NCBI GenBank assembly: GCA_903844785.1
Contig: CAIMVB010000401.1
Location: forward strand, 1 to 8,980
Source of the DNA: an uncultured Rhodospirillales bacterium
Lineage (GTDB): Bacteria > Pseudomonadota > Alphaproteobacteria > Acetobacterales > Acetobacteraceae
Reading direction: 5' to 3'
DNA: 8,980 nucleotides
The notes below the pieces were generated by a model. The model was not told the origin of the DNA. It worked only from the letters and a program-made list of their open reading frames with translations, and searched no databases. Position numbers and translations under genes: made by a program. This document shows, piece after piece, positions 1 to 8,980 of this stretch (its first letter is position 1; every line of letters begins with the position of its first letter).

Positions 1-623
1 CGCAGATGCTATTCGCCGATCATGGCTATGCCGGCGCTTCTACGCGGGCGATTGCCTTGGCGGCGGGGGTCAATCTCGCGCAGCTTCATTACTACTTTGG
101 GTCCAAGCGGGATTTGTTTCGTGCTGCCTATTTGCGCGGGGCGGAGCAGGTTACGGCGGCGCGGCGCCGGGCGCTTGAAGGGGCCAAGGCCACTTGGCCT
201 GAAGGGCGCGTGCCGCTGGATGTGCTGGTGCGCGCCTTTGTCACGCCCTTCATGCTGAATGGCAAAACCCCCGAAGGCCGTGCCACCATGCGTATGCATG
301 CCAGGCTGAATACGGAACCCGATGATATATCGCGGGAAGTGCTCAGCACGGTCTATGACGATACGACGCTGGCCTATGTGGAAGCCTTCCGCCCGGTATT
401 GCCGCATTTGCCGCCTGAAGTGCTGTATTGGCGGCTTTATTTCATGATGGGTGCTTATCGCTACACGCTGCTCAGGAGCGGCCGGCTTGAAGTCATGTCC
501 GGTGGGGTGTGCGATTCGGGCGATTTTGACATGGCGGTGGAACAGATCCTGCCCTTTCTCTGCGCCGGGCTTTCGGCCCCGGCGCCGGGCGAACCTGTCC
601 CACCCATTCCGGGTAAAGCTTGA
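1..623 (+). CDS. TetR/AcrR-family transcriptional regulator, N-terminus cut by window edge
   Basis: This is a one-component DNA-binding repressor of the TetR family. Numbering from the first Met in the window (position 6), residues 13-31 form the helix-turn-helix and are followed directly by the hallmark YYFGSK segment (29-34) and DLF (36-38), where the recognition helix ends. The frame is open to the left edge. The family normally has 10-20 residues before the LFADHGY-like segment, so this Met is probably internal and the true start lies upstream of the window. The C-terminal ligand/dimer domain (about residues 50-190) includes a YWRLYFMMGAYRYTLL stretch typical of the family's all-helical C-terminal domain, but its effector cannot be named. 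The gene ends 3 nt from the convergent Bug-family gene. Target genes probably lie upstream, outside the window, or are the gene itself. Family assignment is firm; the regulated function is unknown. Confidence 0.9.
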   Translation, partial: QMLFADHGYAGASTRAIALAAGVNLAQLHYYFGSKRDLFRAAYLRGAEQVTAARRRALEGAKATWPEGRVPLDVLVRAFVTPFMLNGKTPEGRATMRMHARLNTEPDDISREVLSTVYDDTTLAYVEAFRPVLPHLPPEVLYWRLYFMMGAYRYTLLRSGRLEVMSGGVCDSGDFDMAVEQILPFLCAGLSAPAPGEPVPPIPGKA

Positions 624-626
624 TCC

Positions 627-1610
627 TTACTGCACGCTGATCTTGGAGACCTGGATCACTTCGCGCCAGATCGGCACTTCACGCGCGACGCGGGCGCGGA
701 GTTCCTCAGGCCCGCCGCCCACCACCGGGGCGCCGGCCTGGCGGTAGCGTTCCTGCACATCCGGGCGTTGCAGCACCTTCACCACCTCCCGCGCCAGCAA
801 TTCCACGATGGGTGCCGGAGTCGCTGCCGGGGCGAAAAGCGCCAGGAAGGTTTCGGAATTCGCATCCTTGATGCCCAATTCTTCCTGGGTGGGCACATCG
901 GGCAGATCAGCCGCGCGCGTCGCACCAGTTTGCACAATGGCGCGCAATTCGCCTGAGCGAAGCTGCGCCATGACCGAACCTTGGGCCGCGCTGATCACCT
1001 GGGTGGTGCCGGCCAAGGCGGCTTGCGTCGCAGGGCCAGCGCCGCTGAAGGGCACGTGCTGCATTTCAAACCCGGCGCGAAGCTTCAGCAATTCGCCCGC
1101 CAGATGCGGCGTGGTGCCGATCCCCGGACTTGCATAATTGAACTTGTCCGGGCTGGCTTTGGCCTGGGCGATCAGATCTTGCAGGGAAGCAATGCCGCTA
1201 TTGGGCCGCACCGCGAGCACATTTGGCGAAGCGCCAAGGGTTGAAATGGGCGCGAAATCCCGGAAGGGGTCATAGGGCGGGTTGCGATAAAGGCTTGGAT
1301 TCACCACGAAAGCGCTGGAGGTCACCAGCAGCGTATAGCCATCCCCCGCCGCGCGGGCGACATAGCCAATGCCGATATTGGCCCCAGCGCCGCCGCGATT
1401 TTCAATCACCACCGGCTTGCCCAAAGCCTCGCTCAGTGGCGGGGCCAGGATTCGGGCCAGGATATCGGTAGCCCCTCCAGGCGGGAAACTGACCGAAAGC
1501 GTCACGGCGCGTTCCGGATAGGCCGCGAAGGCCGGGCGTAAGGGCAGCAGTGCGGCGCCACCGCCGGCCAAAAGCGCGCTACGCCGGGTGAATTCAATTT
1601 TTTGGGACAT
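627..1610 (-). CDS. Bug/TctC-family tripartite tricarboxylate transporter solute-binding protein
   Basis: This is a periplasmic extracytoplasmic solute receptor of the Bug family (TctC type), 327 aa, the usual length. Residues 1-29 are an export signal: a TRRSALL twin-arginine-like motif (8-14), a hydrophobic Ala/Gly/Leu stretch, and an AFA cleavage motif (27-29), so the Tat route is plausible. The mature protein shows the family pattern: FPPGGATDILAR (42-53) with the ligand-contacting Asp49 region, then ENRGGAGANIG (70-80), then a YDPFRDFAPIS segment. The start is supported by GAGGAAGG just upstream. Such receptors bind small carboxylates or related compounds and deliver them to TctAB-type membrane subunits. 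No tctA or tctB is present here, so it is an orphan receptor whose partner must be elsewhere, or which acts in sensing. The ligand cannot be predicted. The neighbouring TetR gene converges on it and there is no direct evidence that it regulates it. Confidence 0.93.
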   Translation of the reverse strand: MSQKIEFTRRSALLAGGGAALLPLRPAFAAYPERAVTLSVSFPPGGATDILARILAPPLSEALGKPVVIENRGGAGANIGIGYVARAAGDGYTLLVTSSAFVVNPSLYRNPPYDPFRDFAPISTLGASPNVLAVRPNSGIASLQDLIAQAKASPDKFNYASPGIGTTPHLAGELLKLRAGFEMQHVPFSGAGPATQAALAGTTQVISAAQGSVMAQLRSGELRAIVQTGATRAADLPDVPTQEELGIKDANSETFLALFAPAATPAPIVELLAREVVKVLQRPDVQERYRQAGAPVVGGGPEELRARVAREVPIWREVIQVSKISVQ

Positions 1611-1621
1611 GGGCCTTCCTC
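1611..1621 (-). promoter_or_regulatory. Ribosome binding site of the Bug-family gene
   Basis: Read on the minus strand, GAGGAAGG (1621 down to 1614) precedes the ATG at 1610 with about 7 nt between the GAGG core and the start codon. It supports the chosen start. Confidence 0.6.
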
Positions 1622-1654
1622 ATTTCATCAGGGCCTGTCGCCCCTTATGGCAAA

Positions 1655-1684
1655 ACCCTGCGGTTGCCCGCGAAGCCCTGTCAA
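1655..1684 (-). promoter_or_regulatory. Candidate sigma70-type promoter for the Bug-family gene
   Basis: On the minus strand a perfect TTGACA -35 box (1684-1679) is followed after 18 nt by CAGGGT (1660-1655). The second box matches TATAAT only at the A2 and T6 positions. Alphaproteobacterial housekeeping promoters often have a strong TTGAC and a weak -10, so this is plausible. It would give a leader of about 35-40 nt. No experimental support is visible. Confidence 0.35.
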
Positions 1685-1705
1685 GCAGGTACGGGCACAG
1701 GTAAT
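1678..1705 (+). promoter_or_regulatory. Weak candidate promoter for the F1 operon
   Basis: CTGTCA (1678-1683) and GGTAAT (1700-1705) are separated by 16 nt, each matching the sigma70 consensus at 4 of 6 positions. It would transcribe atpHAGDC with a leader of about 135 nt. Its -35 hexamer overlaps the opposite-strand TTGACA of the Bug-gene candidate. The 237-nt spacer 1611-1847 must contain the operon promoter unless atpH is read from further left, which the minus-strand Bug gene makes unlikely. Which hexamers are used is uncertain. Confidence 0.25.
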
Positions 1706-1847
1706 TTGCGCGAATGATGCAAAACCTCGGCAAAAATGCCCCGTGCTCAGTTGCGGTGCGGTAAACCCTATGGTAACGCCCGGCCGCGTTCGGGAAACCC
1801 TCCCGGCCCGTCGTCAATATCGCGCAAGAACAGGACCGGGATCACCC

Positions 1848-2453
1848 GTGGCTGCCACAGAACAAACCCTTGATAAGGCATCGCCTTCGGCGCCAAGCGC
1901 TGTGGGCGTTGCTGCGCGCTACGCCAGGGCGCTTCTAGACCTTGCTGATGATAAGCGCGCGACCGATCCCGGCGCCGTGGACCGCATCAGTACAGAGCTT
2001 GAAGCGCTATTCGCGCTTTGCCGCGATAATGCGGATATGCGCGGCTTCATCGCTGATCCGCGCTTTAATGCCGCGCTCCAGCGCGAACGCATGTTCAAAG
2101 TTCTGGAAAGCGCCGGCATCACCGGTGACGTTCGGAACCTGGTGGGCGTGCTGATCGCGAATCGTCGCCTGGCGGCTTTGCCGGCAGTGGCGCAGGCCTT
2201 TGGTGGCTTGATTGCTGCGCGGCGCGGCCAACAGACCGCGGAAGTAACCACAGCCCATGGGCTGACCGATACGCAGCGTGCGCAAATCGTCGCGCGGCTG
2301 ACTGAGGCTGGTTATTCCAATGTTCGCCTGTCTGAGACGGTGGACAAATCCATCCTGGGTGGGCTGATCGTTCGGATCGGTTCCCGCCTTTACGACAATT
2401 CCATCAAATCCAAATTGCAACGTTTGCAATACGCCATGAAGGGGGCTGCCTGA
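1848..2453 (+). CDS. atpH: F1Fo ATP synthase subunit delta (OSCP)
   Basis: This peripheral-stalk subunit links the F1 head to the Fo b-subunits at the cytoplasmic membrane. I chose the GTG at 1848 (201 aa). It gives a short Ala/Ser/Pro-rich N-terminal tail and then the family's [11 protein letters not shown] first helix at about residues 23-33. The OSCP N-terminal helical bundle runs to about residue 125 and the C-terminal domain carries the family signature [17 protein letters not shown] (169-185), with the conserved Gly pair 171-172 and Asp183. The frame stays open upstream to 1602, but that would add 82 residues with no family character; an ATG at 1770 (227 aa) is the other possible start. 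No strong Shine-Dalgarno is visible: CAGGA lies about 12 nt before the GTG. It is the first gene of atpHAGDC, and its stop is 2 nt from the atpA start, which suggests translational coupling. Confidence 0.95.
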   Translation: MAATEQTLDKASPSAPSAVGVAARYARALLDLADDKRATDPGAVDRISTELEALFALCRDNADMRGFIADPRFNAALQRERMFKVLESAGITGDVRNLVGVLIANRRLAALPAVAQAFGGLIAARRGQQTAEVTTAHGLTDTQRAQIVARLTEAGYSNVRLSETVDKSILGGLIVRIGSRLYDNSIKSKLQRLQYAMKGAA

Positions 2454-2455
2454 CC

Positions 2456-3988
<1,533 letters not shown>

Positions 3989-4013
3989 GGTCAGGCATGC
4001 GGGAGAGTAACCA

Positions 4014-4886
4014 ATGCCCAGCCTGAAAAGTCTGCGTCTGCGCATCAATAGCGTGAAATCCACGCGCAAGATCACGCAGGCGATGAAGATGGTGGCCGCT
4101 GCCAAGCTGCGTCGTGCGCAGACCCAGGCCGAGGCTGCCCGCCCCTATGCCGAGCGTATGGAGCGGATGCTGGCATCGCTTGGCGCTTCGGTCGCCGGTT
4201 CGCCCGATGCGCCGAAGCTGCTGGTCGGCACCGGCGCGGATAAGGTGCATTTGCTGGTGGTGGTGACGGCCGAGCGCGGGCTTTGCGGCGGCTTCAATAC
4301 CAATGTCGGCCGCTTCGCCCGCGCCCAGGTGCGCGCGCTGGAGGCTGAGGGCAAGACGGTGAAAATCATCACCGTCGGCCGCAAGGGCGCTGTCTATCTG
4401 AAGCGTGAATTCGCCAGCCGGATCGTCGCCGAAATCAGCTTCGCCAATAAGAAGCGCATCGGCTTCGAAGATGCTTCCGAAGTGAGCGCCAAGATCAGCG
4501 AAATGCTGGATGCCGGTGAATTCGATGTCTGCACGCTGATCTACAACCGCTTCAAGAACGTCATCAGCCAAACGCCGGTGGGCCAGCAGCTTATTCCTGC
4601 GCCCTTGCCGGAAGTTTCGGCCGAAAGTGGCGTTCAGTATGAGTTTGAGCCGACAGAGGAAGAGATTCTGGCGCGACTTTTGCCGCAAAATCTCGGCATC
4701 CAGATCTATCGTGCTCTGCTGGATAATGCGGCTGGCTTCTATGGAAGCCAGATGACCGCCATGGATAACGCCACGCGCAATGCGGGCGAAATGATCAACA
4801 AGCTTACGCTGAACTATAACCGGACGCGTCAAGCCAACATCACCCGTGAGCTGATTGAAATCATCTCCGGGGCTGAAGCGCTTTAA
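4014..4886 (+). CDS. atpG: F1Fo ATP synthase subunit gamma
   Basis: This is the central rotor shaft of F1, whose long N- and C-terminal helices form the coiled coil inside the alpha3beta3 ring. At 290 aa it is the normal length, with no extra redox-loop insertion of the chloroplast type. The N-terminus (residues 1-35) is canonical, with [20 protein letters not shown] and the following KLRRAQ. The C-terminus [14 protein letters not shown] (276-289) fits the gamma-subunit signature exactly. The middle Rossmann-like domain includes the [12 protein letters not shown] segment. The gene follows atpA after 25 nt and has a clear Shine-Dalgarno, GGGAG at 4001-4005, 8 nt before the ATG. That makes it the best internal ribosome site of the operon and suggests that it initiates independently rather than by coupling to atpA. 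Confidence 0.99.
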   Translation: MPSLKSLRLRINSVKSTRKITQAMKMVAAAKLRRAQTQAEAARPYAERMERMLASLGASVAGSPDAPKLLVGTGADKVHLLVVVTAERGLCGGFNTNVGRFARAQVRALEAEGKTVKIITVGRKGAVYLKREFASRIVAEISFANKKRIGFEDASEVSAKISEMLDAGEFDVCTLIYNRFKNVISQTPVGQQLIPAPLPEVSAESGVQYEFEPTEEEILARLLPQNLGIQIYRALLDNAAGFYGSQMTAMDNATRNAGEMINKLTLNYNRTRQANITRELIEIISGAEAL

Positions 4887-6329
<1,443 letters not shown>

Positions 6330-6334
6330 TCACC

Positions 6335-6745
6335 ATGGCGAGTTTCCAACTCGAGCTCGTCTCGCCGGAAAAACTGCTGCTCTCCCGCCCGGTGGAGATG
6401 GTGGTGTTTCCGGCGGCGGAAGGCGAAATGGGCGTATTGGCAGGCCATGCGCCGATGATCGTGGCGCTGCGTGGCGGTGTGATTGCGGTCCATGAAGGTG
6501 GCAAAGTCACGGAACGGCTTTTCGTGGCCGGCGGCTTTGCGGAAGTGGCCGCAGACCGCGTGACTATCCTGGCGGATGAGGCGACGCCTTTGGCTTCCTT
6601 GTCCAAATCCGAAGCGCAAACCCGCCTGACCGAAGCTGAAGCAGCCTTTGCTGCCGCAGCAAATGAGGCGCCGGAGAAGCGTGAGGCTGTGATGTCTCGT
6701 ATGCTGGCGGCGCGGGCGATGGTTGAAGCGGCTACTGCCGCGTAA
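6335..6745 (+). CDS. atpC: F1Fo ATP synthase subunit epsilon
   Basis: This is the foot of the central stalk, joining gamma to the Fo c-ring and able to modulate ATP hydrolysis. At 136 aa it is a normal length. Residues 1-84 form the beta-sandwich domain, with FQLELVSPEKLLLS at the start, the GEMGVLAGHAPMI segment conserved in the family, and FVAGGFAEV. Residues from about 88 onward form the Ala/Glu-rich two-helix C-terminal domain, SKSEAQTRLTEAEAAF and so on. The start codon lies 5 nt after the atpD stop with no strong Shine-Dalgarno in the gap, so translation is probably coupled to atpD. It is the last gene of the operon, with a terminator 26 nt past its stop. A 12-bp palindrome overlaps the stop codon. 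Confidence 0.97.
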   Translation: MASFQLELVSPEKLLLSRPVEMVVFPAAEGEMGVLAGHAPMIVALRGGVIAVHEGGKVTERLFVAGGFAEVAADRVTILADEATPLASLSKSEAQTRLTEAEAAFAAAANEAPEKREAVMSRMLAARAMVEAATAA

Positions 6746-6754
6746 AGCGCTTTA
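6743..6754. repeat. Perfect 12-bp palindrome TAAAGCGCTTTA over the atpC stop codon
   Basis: TAAAGCGCTTTA is its own reverse complement and includes the TAA stop of atpC. It lies 17 nt before the terminator hairpin. It could be a protein site, a member of a dispersed intergenic repeat, or chance. Half of the motif (GCGCTTTA) also occurs at the end of atpG, where coding sequence explains it. Confidence 0.5.
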
Positions 6755-6771
6755 GCATTTGACTTTGTGGC

Positions 6772-6795
6772 GGGCGGGCCTTGGCCCGCCCTTTT
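6772..6795 (+). terminator. Rho-independent terminator of the atpHAGDC operon
   Basis: The inverted repeat GGGCGGGCC (6772-6780) and GGCCCGCCC (6783-6791) gives a GC-only stem of 8-9 bp with a very short loop (CTTG if the innermost pair is open). It is followed immediately by TTTT and then GCGTTT. Its place 26 nt after the atpC stop, and before the promoter candidate of the next gene, marks the 3' end of the ATP synthase transcript. Confidence 0.9.
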
Positions 6796-6841
6796 GCGTT
6801 TGGAGATTGTTTTCACTACATCATTTTTGTGCGACCTTGCC

Positions 6842-6870
6842 TTGAAACTGCCGCAAGCCAACCAAAGAAT
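6842..6870 (+). promoter_or_regulatory. Candidate sigma70-type promoter of the ferritin-like gene
   Basis: TTGAAA (6842-6847, 5 of 6 consensus positions) is separated by an optimal 17 nt from AAGAAT (6865-6870, 4 of 6, including A2 and T6). It lies downstream of the atp terminator and about 65 nt before the chosen start at 6935, so the gene probably has its own transcript. Just downstream, 6874-6888, GTAA occurs three times at short intervals; its meaning is unknown. Confidence 0.5.
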
Positions 6871-6923
6871 AACGTAAGGTAATTGTAACCATTGGCCATA
6901 GATGGGTTTTGGTTCAGGCGGTT

Positions 6924-6931
6924 GGGGCAGG
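6924..6931 (+). promoter_or_regulatory. Ribosome binding site deciding the ferritin-like gene start
   Basis: GGGGCAGG ends 3 nt before the ATG at 6935, placing its GGGG core about 7 nt away. The alternative in-frame ATG at 6902 has no purine-rich sequence at a suitable distance, so the downstream start is preferred. Confidence 0.5.
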
Positions 6932-6934
6932 CTT

Positions 6935-7795
6935 ATGAAACATTGGCACATTGATGAGGTTGGCTGGGAGCGGTTTGACCCTTCCAAGGTTGATCCCGAA
7001 ATCGTGCCGCTGATCAAGGCCGCCGCCATGGTGGAGCGCAATGCGGCGGATTACGTGACCTACCTGACGCGCGTTTTCGCTGATGACCCTGCCTTCAGCG
7101 CGGCCGCCGAACATTGGGGCGTGGAAGAAACCCAGCATGGCGATGCCCTTGGCCGTTGGGGTATGCTGGCTGATCCGGGTTGGGATTTCACGGCGGCCTT
7201 TGCACGTTATCGGGCGGGCTATCAAATTCAATTGGATGCGGAAGCTTCCATTCGTGGCAGCCGAACCGGGGAATTGATCGCGCGCTGCATGGTGGAAACC
7301 GGTACCAGCAGTTATTACAACGCTCTGGGTGACGCGACTGAAGAACCCGTATTGAAACAGGTATGCCGCCTGATCGCCGCCGATGAATACCGGCATTTCA
7401 AGCTGTTTTACGACCATATGAAGCGCTACCTGGCGCGCGAGAACCTGTCCTTCACCAAGCGCCTGCGCGTGGCGCTGGGCCGCATTGGCGAGACTGAGGA
7501 TGATGAACTGGCCTTCGCCTTCCACAGCGCCAATGAAGCCGCTGGCACGCCCTATGACCATGAACGCTGCACCACCGCCTATATGGGCCGGGCGATCGGG
7601 TTTTATCAGTTTCGTCATATCGAACGCGGCATGGGGATGATTTTTAAGACCATTGGGCTGGACCCGCGCGGGCGGGTTTCAGACCTGGCGGCCAAGGCTT
7701 CCTGGCGGCTGCTGCAATGGCGGCGGGAGAAGTATCGTGTGGCACTGGCAAAATACGCCAATGAAAATGCGGTGCCCTTGCCACGCGCGGCATAA
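6935..7795 (+). CDS. Ferritin-like di-iron protein of unknown function
   Basis: This is a ferritin-like superfamily protein, 286 aa from the ATG at 6935 (297 aa if the ATG at 6902 is used). The four-helix-bundle ligand pattern of class II di-iron carboxylate proteins is complete: Glu34 (in MVERN), Glu65 and His68 (EETQH), Glu121 (VETGTSSYY), and Glu151 and His154 (DEYRH). That is the E, ExxH, E, ExxH layout shared by rubrerythrins, acyl-ACP desaturases and related oxidases. There is no CxxC rubredoxin-like zinc or iron motif, no signal peptide and no membrane segment, so it is probably cytoplasmic. The C-terminal third (about 170-286) is Arg-rich and helical and lies outside the metal-binding core. 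I recognise the fold and a similarity to proteins annotated as ferritin-like in Acetobacteraceae, but no reaction. Candidates are peroxide scavenging, a desaturase- or oxygenase-like reaction, or iron handling. It has its own promoter candidate and lies between the atp terminator and ilvC. Confidence 0.85.
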   Translation: MKHWHIDEVGWERFDPSKVDPEIVPLIKAAAMVERNAADYVTYLTRVFADDPAFSAAAEHWGVEETQHGDALGRWGMLADPGWDFTAAFARYRAGYQIQLDAEASIRGSRTGELIARCMVETGTSSYYNALGDATEEPVLKQVCRLIAADEYRHFKLFYDHMKRYLARENLSFTKRLRVALGRIGETEDDELAFAFHSANEAAGTPYDHERCTTAYMGRAIGFYQFRHIERGMGMIFKTIGLDPRGRVSDLAAKASWRLLQWRREKYRVALAKYANENAVPLPRAA

Positions 7796-7843
7796 AAGCT
7801 GGGCTTGTTTCGCCCATAAAACGCGGCTTGGTGCATTCAGCAT

Positions 7844-7855
7844 CTTGCCGGCAAG
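7844..7855. repeat. Perfect 12-bp palindrome CTTGCCGGCAAG, possible operator
   Basis: CTTGCCGGCAAG is exactly self-complementary and ends 2 nt before the TAAAAT -10-like box at 7858. That is where a repressor or activator of the ilvC promoter could bind. No regulator is identified. Confidence 0.4.
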
Positions 7856-7919
7856 CGTAAAATAAAGGATTGAACGGGCCTCGCCGCCCGCGGCCACCCG
7901 CAAGCTTTGCTGGGTTTGA

Positions 7920-8980
<1,061 letters not shown>

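Noticed and set aside
564..590. GC-rich inverted repeats near the TetR gene end, including the palindrome CCCGGCGCCGGG at 578-589
   Set aside because: They lie inside the coding sequence in a Gly/Pro/Ala-rich stretch, have no T-run, and are explained by codon content.
1751..1774. TTGCGG and TATGGT as an atp promoter pair
   Set aside because: The spacer is only 12 nt, too short for sigma70 recognition.
1620..1817. A 65-codon minus-strand frame in the Bug-atpH spacer
   Set aside because: It has no recognisable sequence, and it covers the candidate promoters and the ribosome site of the Bug gene. It is more likely non-coding.
7800..7816. A hairpin after the ferritin-like gene, TGGGC with GCCCA, as a terminator
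   Set aside because: The stem is only 5 bp with a 7-nt loop, and it is followed by TAAAA rather than a T-run on the plus strand. It is too weak to call.

Overview
The window looks like ordinary chromosomal DNA from an alphaproteobacterium, most likely of the Rhodospirillales/Acetobacterales (Acetobacteraceae-like). Three things point there. The F1 genes of ATP synthase form a self-contained atpHAGDC cluster with no Fo genes beside them, which is the split arrangement known from Rhodospirillum and relatives. The protein sequences have an alphaproteobacterial character. There is also a solitary Bug/TctC-type periplasmic binding protein, a family greatly expanded in Acetobacteraceae and Burkholderiales. 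The taxonomic call is inference; no search was run.

Layout. Positions 1-623 (+) hold a TetR-family repressor that lacks its N-terminus at the window edge. It converges, with a 3-nt gap, on a Bug-family solute-binding protein at 627-1610 (-). A 237-nt divergent spacer (1611-1847) carries candidate promoters for the Bug gene and for the F1 operon. The F1 operon atpH-atpA-atpG-atpD-atpC follows at 1848-6745 (+), with 2 to 25 nt between genes, and ends in a strong Rho-independent terminator at 6772-6795. Next is a ferritin-like di-iron protein of unknown function (6935-7795, +) with its own good sigma70-type promoter candidate. After a 178-nt spacer containing a perfect palindrome, a -10-like box and several inverted repeats, ilvC (ketol-acid reductoisomerase) starts at 7974 and runs off the right edge only a few codons before its expected end.

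How the genes work together. The five atp genes encode the complete catalytic F1 head and stalk (delta, alpha, gamma, beta, epsilon), and all the catalytic motifs I checked are intact. The flanking genes look like independent transcription units: a regulator, a periplasmic binding protein, a di-iron protein and a branched-chain amino-acid enzyme. I see no mobile element, CRISPR array, tRNA or rRNA, and no sign of an accessory island.

I found no convincing novel multi-gene system. The items most worth a second look are the uncharacterised di-iron protein, which keeps a full set of six potential metal ligands, and the possibly structured ilvC leader. Both are modest claims.
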